The notes under the pieces: generated by a model
What the model was told of the DNA's origin: nothing
Seen by the model: only the letters and a program-made list of their open reading frames with translations
Database searches by the model: none
Origin: Salvelinus alpinus
Taxonomy: Eukaryota > Chordata > Actinopteri > Salmoniformes > Salmonidae
Assembly (NCBI RefSeq): GCF_045679555.1
Contig: NC_092100.1
Coordinates: 33,729,106 to 33,793,105 of the forward strand
Length of the DNA stretch: 64,000 bases
Reading direction: 5' to 3'
In this document: piece after piece, positions 24,229 through 36,731 of the stretch
Layout: each line of letters begins with the position of its first letter
How positions within the stretch are numbered: the first letter of the stretch is position 1
Translations under genes and position numbers: made by a program

Positions 24229-26150
24229 AATTATATGTCACATGCTTACTTACAAGCCCTTAACAAACAATGCAGTTTTAAGAAAAATACGTGTTAAGTA
24301 AAAAATAGATAGGTAAAAAAATTTATTAAAAGTAGCAAATAATTAAAGACGAGAAGTAAAATAACAATAGCGAGGCTATATACAGGGGATACTGGTACAG
24401 AGTCAATGTGCAGGGGCACCAGTTAGTCGAGGTAATTGAGGTATCATGTACGTGTAGGTAGAGTTAAAGTGTCTATGCATAGATAATAAACAGATAATAG
24501 CAGCAGTGTAAAAGAGGAGTGGGAGAGGGCAATGCAAATAGTCAGGGTAGCCATTTAATTATCTATTCAGGAGTCTTATGGCTTGGGGGTGGAAGCTGTT
24601 GAGAAGCCTTTTGCACCTAGACTTGGCGCTCCAGTACCGCTTGCCGTGCGGTAGGAGAGAGAACAGTCTATGACTAGGGTGGCTGGAGTCTTTTACAATT
24701 TTTAGGGCCTTCCTCTGACACCGCCTGGTATATAGGTCCTGGATGGCAGGAAGCTTGGCCCCAGAGATGTACTGGGCCGTACGCACTACCCTCTGTAGTG
24801 TCTTGCGGTCGAAGGCCGAGCAGTTGCCATACCAGGCAGTGAAGGCAACCAGTCAGGATGCTCTCTGGTGCAGCTGTCGAACTTTCTGAGGATCTGAGGA
24901 CTCATGCCAAATCTTTTCAGTCTCCTGAGGGGGAATAGGTTTTGTCGTGCCCTCTTCACGACTGTCTTGGTGTGCTTGGACCATGATAGTTTGTTGGTGA
25001 TGTGGACACCAAGGAACTTGAAGCTCTCAACCTGCTCCACTACAGCCCTGTTGATGAGAATGGGGGCGTGCTCGGTCCTCCTTTTCCTGTAGTCCACAAT
25101 CATCTCCTTTGTCTTGATCACGTTGAGGGAGAGGTTGTTGTCCTGCACCACCCGGCCAGGTCTCTGACCTCCTCCCTATAGGCTGTCAATCGTTGTCGGT
25201 GATCAGGCTTACCACTGTTGTGTCATCTGCAAACTTAATGATGGTGTTGGAGTCGTGCCTGACCATGTAGTCATGAGTGAACAGTGAGTACAGGAGCGGA
25301 CTGAGAACGCACCCCTGAGGGGACCCCGTATTGAGGATCAGCATGGCGGATGTGTTGTTGCCTACCCTTACCACCTGGGGGCGACCCGTCAGGAAGTCCA
25401 GGATCCAGTTGCAGAGGAAGGTGTTTAGTCCCAGGGTCCTTAGCTTAGTGATGAGCTTTGAGGGCACTATGGTGTTGAACGCTGAGCTGTAGTCAATGAA
25501 TAGCATTCTCAGATAGGTGTTCCTTTTGTCCAGGTGGGAAAGGTCAGTGTGGAGTGCAATAGAGATTGCATCATCTGTGGATCTGTTGGGGAGGTATGCA
25601 AATTGGAGTGGGTCTAAGGTTTCTGGGAAAATGGTGTTCATGTGGGCCATGACCAGCCTTTCAAAGCACTTCATGGCCACAGACGTGAGTGCTACGGGTC
25701 GGTAGTCATTCTGGCAGGTTACCTTTGTGTTCTTGGACACAGGTACTATGGTGGTCTGCTTGAAACATGTTGGTATTACAGACTCAGACAGGGAGAGGTT
25801 GAAAATGTCAGTGAAGACACTTGGTCAGCGCATGCTCGGAGTACAAGTCCTGGTAATCCGTCTGGCCCTGCGGCCTTGTGAATGTTGACCTGTTTAATGG
25901 TCTTACTCACATCGGCTTCGGAGAGCGTGATCATACAGTCGTCCGGAACAGCTGATGCTCTCATGCATGTTTTAGTGTTACTTGCCTCGAAGCGAGCATA
26001 GAAGTAATTTAGCTTGTCTGGTAGGCTCGTGTCACTGGGCAGCTCGCGGCTGTGCTTCCCTTTGTAGTCTGTAATGGTTTGCAAGCCCTGCCACATCCCA
26101 CGAGCGTTGGAGACGGTGTGGTACGATTTGATCTTAGTCCTATATTATGG
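24229..26150 (-). mobile_element. CR1/Rex1-like LINE, 5'-truncated
   Basis: The 3' tail starts at CAAATCAAATTATATGTCAC (24229). Coding remnants follow leftward to rightward as the end of ORF2 through to its reverse transcriptase. The 5' end is lost near 26150. Two related tails lie at 3083 and 61770. Confidence 0.75.
24559..26096 (-). pseudogene. LINE reverse transcriptase, broken
   Basis: The reverse transcriptase would copy the element RNA into the genome. Segments, in coding order: 26096-25776 (start of the domain, KAAGPDGLPG), 25740-25186 (ending [32 protein letters not shown] and FADDTTVV, the core motifs with both Asp residues), 25151-24786 (KTKEMIVDYRKR, FKFLGVHI) and 24786-24559 (C-terminal [13 protein letters not shown]). 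They lie in different frames with breaks near 25760, 25170 and 24790, so no full protein is made. The motifs place it in the jockey/CR1 group. Rex1 is the likeliest family. Confidence 0.75.
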
Positions 26151-26201
26151 TTATGGTTAGGATTAAAGGGCTTATGGGTTAGGTGCAAAGTAGCTAAAAA
26201 G

Positions 26202-27238
26202 TATACTGGACAGAAATATAAACGCAACATGTAAAGCGTTGGTCCCATGTTTCATGAGCTGAAATAAAAGATCCCTGAGATGTTCCATATGCACAAAAAG
26301 CTTATTTCTCTCATATGTTGTGCACAAATTAGTTTACATCCCTGTTAGTGAGCATTTCTCCTTTGCCAAGATAATCCATCCACTTGACAGGTGTGCTATA
26401 TAAAGAAGCTGATTAAACAGCATGATCATTACACATGTGCATCTTGTGCTCGGGACAATAAAATGCCACTCTAAAATGTGCCGTTTTGTCACGCAACACA
26501 ATGCCACAGATGTCTCAAGTTTTGAGGGAGTGTGCAATTGGCATATTGACTGCAGGAAGTTCCACCAGAGCTGTTGCCAGAGATTCATTTTTCTATCATA
26601 AGCCGCATCCAATGTCATTTTAGAGAATTAGGCAGTACGTCCATCCGGCCTCACAACCACTGACCACGTGTAATCATGCCAAACCAGGACCTCCACATCC
26701 GTCTTCTTCATCTGCGGGATCGTCTGAGACCTGCCACCTGGACAGCTGATGAAACTGTGGGTTTGCACAATTAAATCATTTCTGCACAAACTGTCAGAAA
26801 CCGTCTCAGGGAAGCTGATCTGTGTGCTCATCATCCTCACCAGGGTCATGACCTGACTTCATTTCGGCTTTGAATCCGACTTCATTGGGCAAACGCCCAC
26901 CTTCGATGGCCACTTGCACACTGGAGAAGTGTGTTCTTCACAGATGAATCCTGGTTTCAACTGTACTGGGCAGATGGCAGAGCGTGTATGGCGTCGTGTG
27001 GGCGAGCAGTTTGCTGATGTCAACATCATGAACAGAGTGCCCCATGGTGGCGGTGGGGTTATGTTGTGGGCATGCATAAACTATGGACAATGAACACAAT
27101 TGCATTTTATCGATGGCAATTTGAATGCACAGAGATACCGTGATGAGATCCTGAGGCCCATCGTCGTGCCATTCATACGCCACCATCACCTCATGTTTCA
27201 GCATGGTAGTTGGCGTGCTGGCATCATTTTTATCGCTA
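26202..27238 (+). mobile_element. Tc1-like transposon A, 3'-truncated
   Basis: It starts with a TIR (TACTGGACAGAAATATAAAC GC) of a well-known salmonid Tc1 family. The plus strand holds a decayed transposase: FTDESWFQ and GDGNLNAQRYRDEI-like remnants are readable in several frames (about 26690-27210). Its right end is missing. Element B begins at 27241, and no continuation is found beyond B. Confidence 0.7.
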
Positions 27239-27240
27239 TA

Positions 27241-28794
27241 CAGTACCAGTCAAAGGTTCGGATACAAGGGTTATTCTTCATTTGCACTATTCTCTACATT
27301 GTAGAATAATAGTGAAGACATCAAATCTATGAAATAACACATATGGAATCATGTAGTAACCAAAAGATTGTTAAACAAATCTAAATATATTTTAGATTTT
27401 TCAAAGTAGCCATCTTTTGCCTTGATGACAGCTTTGCACACTCTTGGCATTCTCTCAACCAGTTTCACCTGGAATGATTTTCCAACAGTCTTGAAGGAGT
27501 TCCCACATATGCTGAACACTTGTTGGCTGCTTTTCCTTCACTCTGCGGTCCAACTCATCCCAAACCATCTCAACTGGTGATTGTGGAGGCCTTGTCATCT
27601 GATTTAGCACTCCATCACTCTCCTTCTTGGTAAAATAGCCCTTACACAACCTGGAGGTGTGTTGGGTCATTGTCCAGTTGAAAACCCAAATTCTAGTCCC
27701 ACTAAGCGCAAACAAGATGGGATGGCATATCACTGCAGAATGCTGTGGTAGCCATGCTGGTTAAGTGTGGCATGAATTCTAAATAAATCACAGACAGTGT
27801 CACCAGCATAGCACCCCCACACCATCACACCTCCTCCTCCATGCTTCACGGTGGGAACAACACATGCAGAGATCATCCATTCACCTACTCTGCGTCTCAC
27901 AAAGACACGGCAGTTGGAACCAAAAATCTAAAATTTTAACTCATCAGACCAAAGGACAGATTTACACTGGTCTAATGTCTATTGCTCGTGTTTCTTGGCC
28001 GAAGCAAGTCTCTTGTTATTATTGGTGTCCTTTAGTAATGGTTTCTTTGCAGCAATTCGACCATGAAGTCCTGATTCACGCAGTTGATGTTGAGATGTGT
28101 CTGTTACTTGAACTCTATGAAGCATTTATTTGGGCTGCAATTTCTGAGGCTGGTAACTCCAATGAACTTATCCTCTGCAGCAGAGGTAATTCTGGGTCTT
28201 CCTTTCCTGTGGCGGTCCTCATGAGAGACAGTTTCATCATAGCGCTTTTTGGGGGTTTTGCGACTGCACTTGAAGAAACTTTAAAAGTTCTTGACATTTT
28301 CCATATTGACTGATCTTCATGTCTTAGGGTAATGATGTACTGTCATTTCTTCTTGCTTATTTGAGCTGTTCTTGCTATTATATGGACTTAGTCTTTTTAC
28401 CAAATAGGGCTATCTTCTGTATACCACCCCTACCTTGTCACAACACAACTGATTGGCTCAAACGCATTAAGAAGGAAAGAAATTCCACAAATAAACTTTT
28501 AAGAAGGCACACCTGTTAATTGAAATGCATTCCAGGTGACTACCTCATGAAGCTGGTTGAGAGAATGCCAAGAGTGTGGAAAGCTGTCATCAAGGCAAAG
28601 GGTGGCTACTTTGAAAAATCTCAATTATAAAATGTATTTTGATTTGTTTTACACTTTTTTGGATAGTACATGACTGTGACCTGTGTTATTTCATAGTTTT
28701 GATGTCTTCTCTAATATTCTACAATGTAGAAAATAGTAAAAATAAAGAAAAGCTCTGGAATGGGTCAGTGTGTCCAAACTTTTTACTGGTACTG
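27241..28794 (-). mobile_element. Tc1-like transposon B, TIRs present, transposase broken
   Basis: It is bounded by CAGTACCAGTCAAAGGTTCG and the inverted end AAACTTTTTACTGGTACTG, with TA on both sides (27239-27240 and 28795-28796). The transposase lies on the minus strand. Its start is at 28297 ([14 protein letters not shown]), with later parts in other frames at 27733-27455. The frame shifts and stops mean it is dead. Confidence 0.8.
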
Positions 28795-28870
28795 TATACA
28801 ATGGAATGCTGGGCTAGTTTCCAGGCCTTTTGGGTGGGTTTTGAGTAGTCATTCACATAGAAATGTTATC

Positions 28871-29335
28871 TAGGGCCTCCCGGGTGGCGCATTGGTCTAG
28901 GGCACTGAATCGCAGCGCTAGCTGTGCCACCAGAGACTCTGGGTTCACGCCCAGGCTCTGTCGCAGCCGGCCGCGACCAGGAGGTCCGTGGGGGGACGCA
29001 CAATTGGCCCAGCGTCGTCCGGATTAGGGAGGGTTTGGCCGGTAGGGATATCCTTGTCTCATCGCGCACCAGCGACTCCTGTGGCGGGCCGGGCGCAGTG
29101 AGTGCTAACCAAGGTAGCCAGGTGCACGGTGTTTCCTCCGACACATTGGTGCGGCTGGTTTCCCGGTTAAGAAGCAGTGTGGCTTGGTTGGGTTGTGTTT
29201 CGGAGGACCCATGGCTTTCGACCTTCTTCTCTCCCGAGCCCGTACGGGAGTTGTAGTGATGAGACAAGATAGTAATTACTAACAATTGGATACCACGAAA
29301 TTGGGGAGAAAAGGGGCGTAAAAATTTAACAAAAA
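28871..29335 (+). mobile_element. Long tRNA-derived salmonid SINE
   Basis: The head GGGCCTCCCGGGTGGCGCAT holds a CCCGGG (SmaI) site and a polymerase III A box. The B-box-like segment is GGGTTCACGCCCAGG, and the body includes GGCGCAGTGAGTGC and the conserved CTCCCGAGCCCGTACGGGAG. The tail is AT-rich. It is near full length (about 460 bp). The open frames across it are by-products. Confidence 0.75.
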
Positions 29336-29732
29336 ATATAAGGGAAAAAAAGAAATGTTATCTAGACCTGGCAACCCTGCCCGCTGGAATATACTCGCTG
29401 ACAACCAGAAGATTCTAGACTGCTGATGAATGAAGATTACACCAGAGAAAAGGACAGAAAAGTGCTTGAAAATAGTTATAATGTTGAATATTTTGGATAA
29501 ATTAAACCATTGCAACTTGCTCCTCACCTGAAGCTTCCGTTCCATGTTGAGGGATAGTTTTGAACAAGATTTTGTTGAGTTTGTGAGACCTAGACTTTGG
29601 CGAACTACAATGTTGCAAAATGTGCTAGCTCTGTTAGCAGTTAATCTAGTTAGCATGCTAACTGCTCCATTCACTTAAAATTGAGCATTGCTCTTTGCTA
29701 GGCTTTAAAGCTAAATGCAATTTTGAATTATT

Positions 29733-30078
29733 TTAAAGATTCACTATGCAGAAATTGCTTGTCTAATTGTCTAATTTAAGTTTGTGACAAAAGAAACAAG
29801 TATAGTGTAGAGAATCATTGTAACATCTTAAACCGCTGTGAAATATATTTTCAATAACCAGAAATATTGTATTTTCAGCTGTTTGAAGCTGGTGTACAAA
29901 ACCAAAATTATAAAACGCAAAAAGTAAACTTAAGAACGAGAAGCATAGAAATTGTGCACATAGAACATATCTACCACTTGTTAGACTTGCTTTCAATGAG
30001 AATATAGACAGATCTATAACGTACATTTATATGTGAATTTGGTCGGGTCACGCAAAAAGTTACATATTGCAGCTTTAA
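29733..30078. mobile_element. MITE with TIRs
   Basis: The left end TTAAAGATTCACTATGCAG is inverted at the right as TACATATTGCAGCTTTAA. It is about 345 bp, AT-rich and non-coding, and carries a TTAA-like word at both ends. Confidence 0.55.
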
Positions 30079-30531
30079 CTATAAAATAGCTCTTGAATTT
30101 GAACTGTATTACTTTCCCCTCATGCCTTACGTTTTGATAATTAATTTAAGTTGCACTAGATGCACTGTTGTTTGTTTTATTGCACTTTAAGCCCTTACTT
30201 AATTTACTCAATGAAAAAGTATGTTCATGCCACATTGTTGGATATTTTTCCCCCTATCTGTGTCCTCGTGTACTGCACGCCGCCACCTCGTGATGGTCTG
30301 AGTGCATGTAGAGTGCATGTACCATTGAACGATTGGTGAGAAAAGCAATTTTACTTGATTTCATGTTGAAATAATGTTTATTTTGAACCAAAGCTAAGTG
30401 AATGAATGTAATTTGTTATACTTGAACTTTACTATATTGTAATTCTGTTGATGCTTAGTCTATCTCTTTTGGCTTTATTTCTAATACTTTCTTCCTTGGA
30501 AGGACGTTGAGCCCTTTATTTGCCGCACTTA

Positions 30532-31671
30532 CACTACATGACCAAAAGTATGTGGACACCTGCTCGTCGAACATCTCATTCCAAAATCATGGGCATTAAT
30601 ATGAAGTTGGTCCCCCCTTTGCTGCTATAATATCCTCCACTCTTCTGGGAAGGCTTTCCAATAATTGTTGGAACAATGCTGCGGGGACCTGCTTCCATTC
30701 AGCCACAAGAGCATTAATGAGGTCGGGCACTAATGTTGGGTGATTACGCCTGACTCGTAGTCGGCGTTCCAATTCATCCTTAAGGTGCTCAATGGAGTTG
30801 AGGTCAGGGCTATGTGCAGGCAAGTTAAGTTCTTCTCCACCGATCTCAACAAACCATTTCTGTGTGGACCTCGATTTGAGCATGGGGGCATTATTATGCT
30901 GAAACATGAAAGGGCCTTCCCCAAACTGTTGCCACAAAATTGGAAGCACAGAATCGTCTAGAATGTCATTGTCTGCTGCAGCGTTAATATTTCCCTTCAC
31001 AGGAACTAAGGGGCCTAGCCCGAACCATGAAAAACAGCTCCAGACCATTACTTATCCTCCAAACTTTACAGTTGGCACTATGCATTTGGGCAGGCGGCGT
31101 TCTCCACTGCTCCAGAGTCCAGTGGCAGAAACAGGATGCATGGGTTTCCATGGCAAGCTTTGCACTACTCCAGCCGATGCTTGGCATTGCGCATAGTGAT
31201 CTTAGACTTGTGTGCGGCTGCTCGGCCATGGAAACCCATTTCATGAAGCTCCCAACGAACAGTTCTTGTGCTGACATTGCTTCCAGAGGAAGTTTGGAAC
31301 TCAGTAGTGCCCGAGGACAGACGATTTCTACGTGCTACGTGCTTCAGAACTCGGCTGTCCCATTCTGTGAGCTTGTGTGGACTACCATTTTGTGGCTAAG
31401 CCGTTGTATCTCCTAGACGTTTCAACTTACAGTTGACCGGGGCAGCTCTATCAGGGCATACATTTTCGAACTGACTTGTTGGAAAGGTGGCATCCTATGT
31501 CGGTGCCACATTGAAATTCTCTGAGCTCTTCAGTAAGGCCATTCTACTGCCAATGTTTGTCTATAGAGATTGCATGGCTGTGTGCTTGATTTTATACACC
31601 TTTCAGCAATAGCTGAAATAGCTGTATCCACTTATTTGAAGGGGTGTCCACATACTTTTGTTTATATAGTG
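30532..31671 (-). mobile_element. Tc1-like transposon C, broken transposase
   Basis: The TIRs are CACTACATGACCAAAAGTAT GTGGACACC and the inverted GTCCACATACTTTTGTTTAT ATAGTG, with TA on both sides. Minus-strand transposase pieces lie at 31277-30984 and 31048-30596 in two frames. The second holds FQHNNAP where an Asp is expected, and the acceptable [11 protein letters not shown]lu motif. A frameshift near 31030 and the changed residue make it inactive. Confidence 0.85.
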
Positions 31672-31910
31672 TACTGGTAGTAGGAAACTATTCCCACTCA
31701 TTGCTCTGCACATTTCAGTGTAGACTCACATTTCTATTGTACTCACGTTGGTTTCACTGTGTGTTATTTACTAACGTGGTGGGATTGTTGTATTATTGAA
31801 TGGGTGAATTGATTGTATTTAACGATAGATTCTTTCATACATTTCTGAAACAGATTTTGTATTGCTACATTGTATTTCTATCAGGTTTAGATTTAAAGGG
31901 TACACCCAAT

Positions 31911-31980
31911 AGATTATAATTACTCAATTAGATTATAATTACTCAATTAGATTATAATTACTCAATTAGATTATAATTAC
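31911..31980. repeat. 19-bp tandem repeat, 3.7 copies
   Basis: The unit AGATTATAATTACTCAATT is repeated without error at 31911, 31930, 31949 and (partly) 31968. The lack of mismatches suggests a recent expansion. Confidence 0.95.
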
Positions 31981-32819
31981 CTAGAAATACTATTGACTGC
32001 CAGAAAGTTGTTGTTCATAAGAAGATTATTAGGAGTTTTTTCTTACCCATTGTCATTACATGGTTATTACAATTTTCTGTCGTAACTGTATTAATTTGAG
32101 CGCTTTGTATATTGATCGATCATATTACCTTATTCCTATTTCTATTTTAATACAAGCTGGCATTATCTTTTACACTTTACAACTGTCCCCCAGTCTTATT
32201 ATTTACCCATTCTGCTCCACCAGAGAACCTTGACTGGTCCAACCCTTGAATGTGGTTGAATGGTGTGCACAGCAGTACTAGACATCACAAGTGCTACATA
32301 ACCCTACCAAACGTATCATACTAATTTGAGTGTTTACTATGTTTTGTCTAGTCTATGAGACCAGGCTGCTCTGCTATCAGGTGAACCCTGATAGGAAACG
32401 ACACATGGACAGGTGAGCACCCAACACATGGCTCAGTAATCATCTGAGTACATACTATGCAGTAACTTTAAGTGTCAGATATGCATGATCTAAAAGCGTA
32501 TTCAGACAAAGTTGGCCTGTAGGTGACTCACACAGACAACGCTTACTCAAGCAAACAAACAAGAATTTGCAGCAAACGCAGCATTAGTGATTTATCAATA
32601 CTGATTTCTGAAATATTTTTTTTACACTGTTAGATTCTTCTAACAAATCAGTCTCACAGACGCAGAGAGACAGGATGCAGAGATGGGCAGAGCCAAAATC
32701 GTAAATAAAAGATTACTCCCCTCATTCTGCACAGGGCTACTAAATGGAAGGACAGAATATTAGGAATGAAATAGCTCTGCTAAGAGACAACATTAGAGAA
32801 AGGAGTGTGAGGAGAGCTG
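31981..32819. other. No gene recognised
   Basis: AT-rich sequence without a supported gene or a clear repeat boundary. Confidence 0.4.
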
Positions 32820-33190
32820 GAAAAAAAGACTGAATATAAAGAAGAAAAGACAGAGTTGAGGGAGGAGAGGAGAAGAGCATTCAGCAAGGAGGATATAAAA
32901 GGAACAGAGAGGGGGGCGAGGGAGTGAGACAGAGAGCTATGGAAGGAAAGAGAGAAAGAGGAGAGAGAGCATAAGAGAGTGAGAGAAAGAGGGGGGCATG
33001 GGAGAGCGAGAGAGAGCGAGAGCGGGAGTGGAGAGAGATTGAGAGGAGAGAGATAACAAGAGAGAGAGGGGGGAGGGAGGAGTGGAGGGAGGGGGAGTGA
33101 GTGAGTGAGAAACAGAGACAGAGGACGAGAGAGAAAGACAGAGAAGAGAAAAACAGAGGGGGAAGGGAGAAAAAGAGAGCCACAAGAGAC
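32820..33190. repeat. Polypurine (GA-rich) tract
   Basis: Almost purely A and G on the plus strand, with GAGAGCGAGAGAGAGCGAGA. The Ser/Leu-rich minus-strand frames are artefacts of this bias. Confidence 0.8.
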
Positions 33191-34489
33191 TAAAAAACAA
33201 CAATAAAAAGCCTCTGTCTGCCTGTAACTCTCTCTATATATACAAATATGAATTATACTATATAGATATCTCTAGCTCTTTATACATTTATGATGGAGTA
33301 GAAGACGGCAGTACAGCATATAGATGGACCTCAAATTATTTGAATCAATAACTAAATGTAAAGTGGCACCATGGAGGAAGGAGCTATATATTTTCATTTA
33401 ATTTATAGCCTACAGCTTCATATCAATACAAGGTTTGTGATAGATCTACCCATATATCTCATCCCAAGGACTTTGAGCCTCAGACTCACACCATGCAGAA
33501 CATGTAAAGGTATCTTTCAACTGAGGTATAGTCTCATCAAGTTTTATCCAGTCATTGTGTGCACAGGCCCTGACACTTTGCACACCAAGAGGTGGAGTAA
33601 GGCCAGTGTCCTACATCTCAAGATTTACTCAAGGTGAGGCCCATGATGAGCCAGTGAAGCCTATTAACACTAGAGGTCTCTGGAGTGCCTAGTGTTGGGA
33701 AGAGCCCACCTCATTCACATGGACTCATAAACAGACTGCAGGACCGAGCTTCTGTTGTCCCTCTATGGTCCTCCTTACTCTTTTGTATTATTCCTTTACC
33801 TCCCGGTAACAAATTTCAGTCCGAATTACTTTTCCTTCGTCCAAGTTTCATTCTTTTAAATCAAAACCCTTTGTCTATCTCTTCTTTTGTACCTTCCTCC
33901 TGTTTCCATGGTTACCCCTCTGCTCTGTACACTATCTATCTCTTCCTCCGTTTCCCTCTCTGTCTCTCTCACTCTGTTCTTATCTTTCTCATTTTGCTTT
34001 CATCTCTGCCTCCCTTCCTCCTGCTTTATCCCACACCCTCCTCTCTCCGACTTTTATCTCTTTTCACTTTCATCTGTCTTTCACCTTTCTCTCCCCTTCA
34101 AGCCTGCCATTCCATCATGCTGGTTTTTGGTTCTTACTTATGGAAAGAAAGTTTTATCGGTTTCCCTGTCAATTCTGCATTTTTAATCATTTCCAATTTA
34201 TACAACCCACTTTCCATTTCCGTCATGTTTTTCTATGCTGTCAATTATTGTCCAAGAAAGGATGAGTCACTGTAAGATAGAGACCAAATGTGCTTAGTTA
34301 GGCTACTCTTTTACCATCATAAAAAAAATCTAGATATAACTGGTTGATTTGAAATGATTTATTCTGAGTAACAATCATTGACTGAGGTTGCTCTATCCAC
34401 CTTCTTACTGTAGCTTAAACATATGTTACCAAACAAATAACTGTTTATTCATTCATGTTGTCTGTATTGGTAGTTAGGTGGAGTGCAGT
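33191..34489. other. No gene recognised; pyrimidine-rich patch
   Basis: A 196-codon open frame (33685-34275) crosses a T/C-rich patch (33880-34110) and reads as Ser/Leu/Phe-rich low complexity. It has no domain, no splice context and no good start, so I do not call it a gene. Confidence 0.4.
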
Positions 34490-36300
34490 CCCAGATAATA
34501 GTAATTACTTTCTTTATATAGGACTTTTCAATACAACTAACAAAGTCCTTCATATCATAAAACAATACAATTTAAAAAAATAACAAAGAAACAAAGACAA
34601 GAGGAAGGAGAATGAAAAAATATTAAAATCATACAGTACATTGAAATCATACATTAAAAGCATCTTTAAAAAAGTGTGTCTTCAGCATGGATTTAAAAAG
34701 AGGCACTGAATCTGCAAGCCTGATCTCCTCTGGCAGACAATTCGAAAGTCTAGGGGCCCTAATGGCAAATGCCTGGTCTCTTTTCCTTTTCAACCTAGAC
34801 TTCGGAATGGTCAACAGTGTCCTGCCAGGGTACAGTATATCTGACTGCAGCCTGGCTTGTAGGGAGATAAAATATATGTGATTTAGGATGGGGCTAAACC
34901 AAGCCTAGCCTTAAATGTGATTCATACATTTTTAAAATATATTCTAAAAGTGACTGGTAGCCAGTGTGAAGAAGCTAAATAGGTGTGATTTGGTTACATT
35001 TTCTGGTGCCTGTTAAAAGCCGAGCTGCAGCATTTTGAACTAACTGTAGACAATGGAGTGATTTCTGACTGAGACATGTACAGTGCATTCGGAAAGTATT
35101 CAGACCATTTCACTTTTTCCACATTTTGTTACGTTACAGCCTTAATTTCAAATGGATTACATTTTTTTCATCAATCTACACACAACCCCATAATGACAAA
35201 GCGAAAACAGGTTTTTAGAAATATTTGCAAATGTATTAAAAATAAAAGCAGACATACCTTATGTACATAAGTATTCAGACCCTTTGCTATGAAACTCGAA
35301 ATTGAGTTCAGGTGCATCCTTTTTCCATTGATCAACTTGATTGGAGTCCACCTGTGGTAAATTTAATTGATTGTCGAGGCACAGATTTGGGGAAGGGTAT
35401 CAAAAATGTCTGCAGCATTGAAGGTGCCCAAGAACACAGTGGCCTCCATCATTCTTAAATGGAAGAAGTTTGGAACCACCAAACTGAGATATCGGGGGAG
35501 AAGGGCCTTGGTCAGGGAGGTGAACAAGAACCTGATGGTAACTCTGACAGAGCTCTAGAGTTCCTCTGTGGAGATGGGAGAACCTTCCAGAAGGACAACC
35601 CTCTCTGCAGCACTCCACCAATCAGGCCTTATGGTAGAGACGGAAGACGGAAGCCACTCCTCAGTAAAAGGCACATGGCAGTCTGCTTGGAGTTTCCCAA
35701 AAGGCACCTTATTAAGACAAGATTCTCTGGTCTGATGAAACCAAGATTTAACTCTTTGGCCTGAATGCCTAGCGTCACGTCTGGAGGAAACCTGGCACCA
35801 TCCCTACAGTGAAGCATGGTGGTGGCAGCATCATGCTGTGGGGATGTTTTTCAGTGGCAGGGACTGGGAGGATCGAGAGAAATATGAACGGGGCAAAGTA
35901 CAGAGAGATCCTTGAAACCAGCTACAGAGCGAAACCAGCTTCGACTGTGGGCGAAGGTTCACCTTCTAACAGGACAATGACCCTAAGCACACAGCCAAGA
36001 CAACGTAGGAGTGGCTTCGGGACAAGTCTCTGAATGTCCTTAAGTAGCCCAGCTAGAGCCCTGGACTTGAACCTGATCAAACATCTCTGGAGAGACCTGA
36101 ACATAGCTGTGCAACAACGCTCCCCATCCAATCTGACAGAGCTTGAGAGGATCTGCAGCGAAGAATGGGAGAAACTCCCCAAATACAGGTAGAATAAGGC
36201 TGTAACGTAAGAACATGTGGATCTGAAGGGGTCTGAATAATTTCAGAATGCACTGTACAATGAGTTACAGTATTCTATATGTGCTTATCTGAGTGGATCT
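34490..36300. mobile_element. LINE-like 3' fragment split by Tc1 D
   Basis: The left part (34490-35078) contains CTGATCTCCTCTGGCAGACA, GGTAGCCAGTGTGAAGAAGC and CCGAGCTGCAGCATTTTGAA, phrases of a common fish non-LTR element. It breaks at GACTGAGACATG and resumes after Tc1 D with CAATGAGTTACAGTATTCTA. The class is uncertain. Confidence 0.5.
35081..36255 (+). mobile_element. Tc1-like transposon D, broken transposase
   Basis: The TIRs are CAGTGCATTCGGAAAGTATT CAGACC and the inverted GGTCTGAATAATTTCAGAATGCACTG, with TA on each side. The plus-strand transposase is spread over several frames: 35367-35558 (SKMSAALKVPKNTVASIILK, the N-terminal helix-turn-helix), 35809 onward ([14 protein letters not shown]) and about 36060-36190 (LERICSEEWEKLP). 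In place of NPIEHLW it reads NLIKHLW, so the catalytic Glu is lost. Element G (59470) is the same family, inverted. Confidence 0.85.
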
Positions 36301-36554
36301 CTGAGACTGAGGCCTGTGAGTAGGTAGTGCTTCTCTACATGGCATCGCCTCCTGTAGCCTGTCAGCTCTGTGCAGTGATGAATATGTTCTTGTGTACGGC
36401 AAATGCCTCTTCCCTGTACGTGCCTCTGTTTGGAGATAACAACATTTGAACACAGCTGTGGCAGTTTAACGCACCATCCTATCAAGTTTTACCAGGCGAC
36501 ACTGAACCCAACACACCACTCAGTCAGGGAATGGAACGCTTTGGCTCTTTGCAA

Positions 36555-36731
36555 CACAGGAGGCTGCTGAGGGGAGGACAGCTCATAATAATGGCTGGAA
36601 TGGAGTAAATGAAATGGTATCAAACACATCAACGATGTGGTTTCCATGTGGTTGATACCACTCCATTGACTCAGTTTCCGATATTACTATGAGCCTGTCT
36701 TCCCCAATTAAGGTGCAACCAGCCTCCGGTG
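36555..36731. mobile_element. hAT-like MITE, copy 2
   Basis: It runs from CACAGGAGGCTG to the inverted CAGCCTCCGGTG, flanked by CTTTGCAA and CTCTGCAA (8 bp, one mismatch). Same family as 15371. Confidence 0.75.

Noticed and set aside
28866-29285. 139- and 110-codon frames on both strands
   Set aside because: Both cross a GC-rich SINE; there is no domain.
33685-34275. 196-codon plus-strand frame
   Set aside because: It is Ser/Leu/Phe-rich from a pyrimidine-rich patch, without a domain, good start or splice context.
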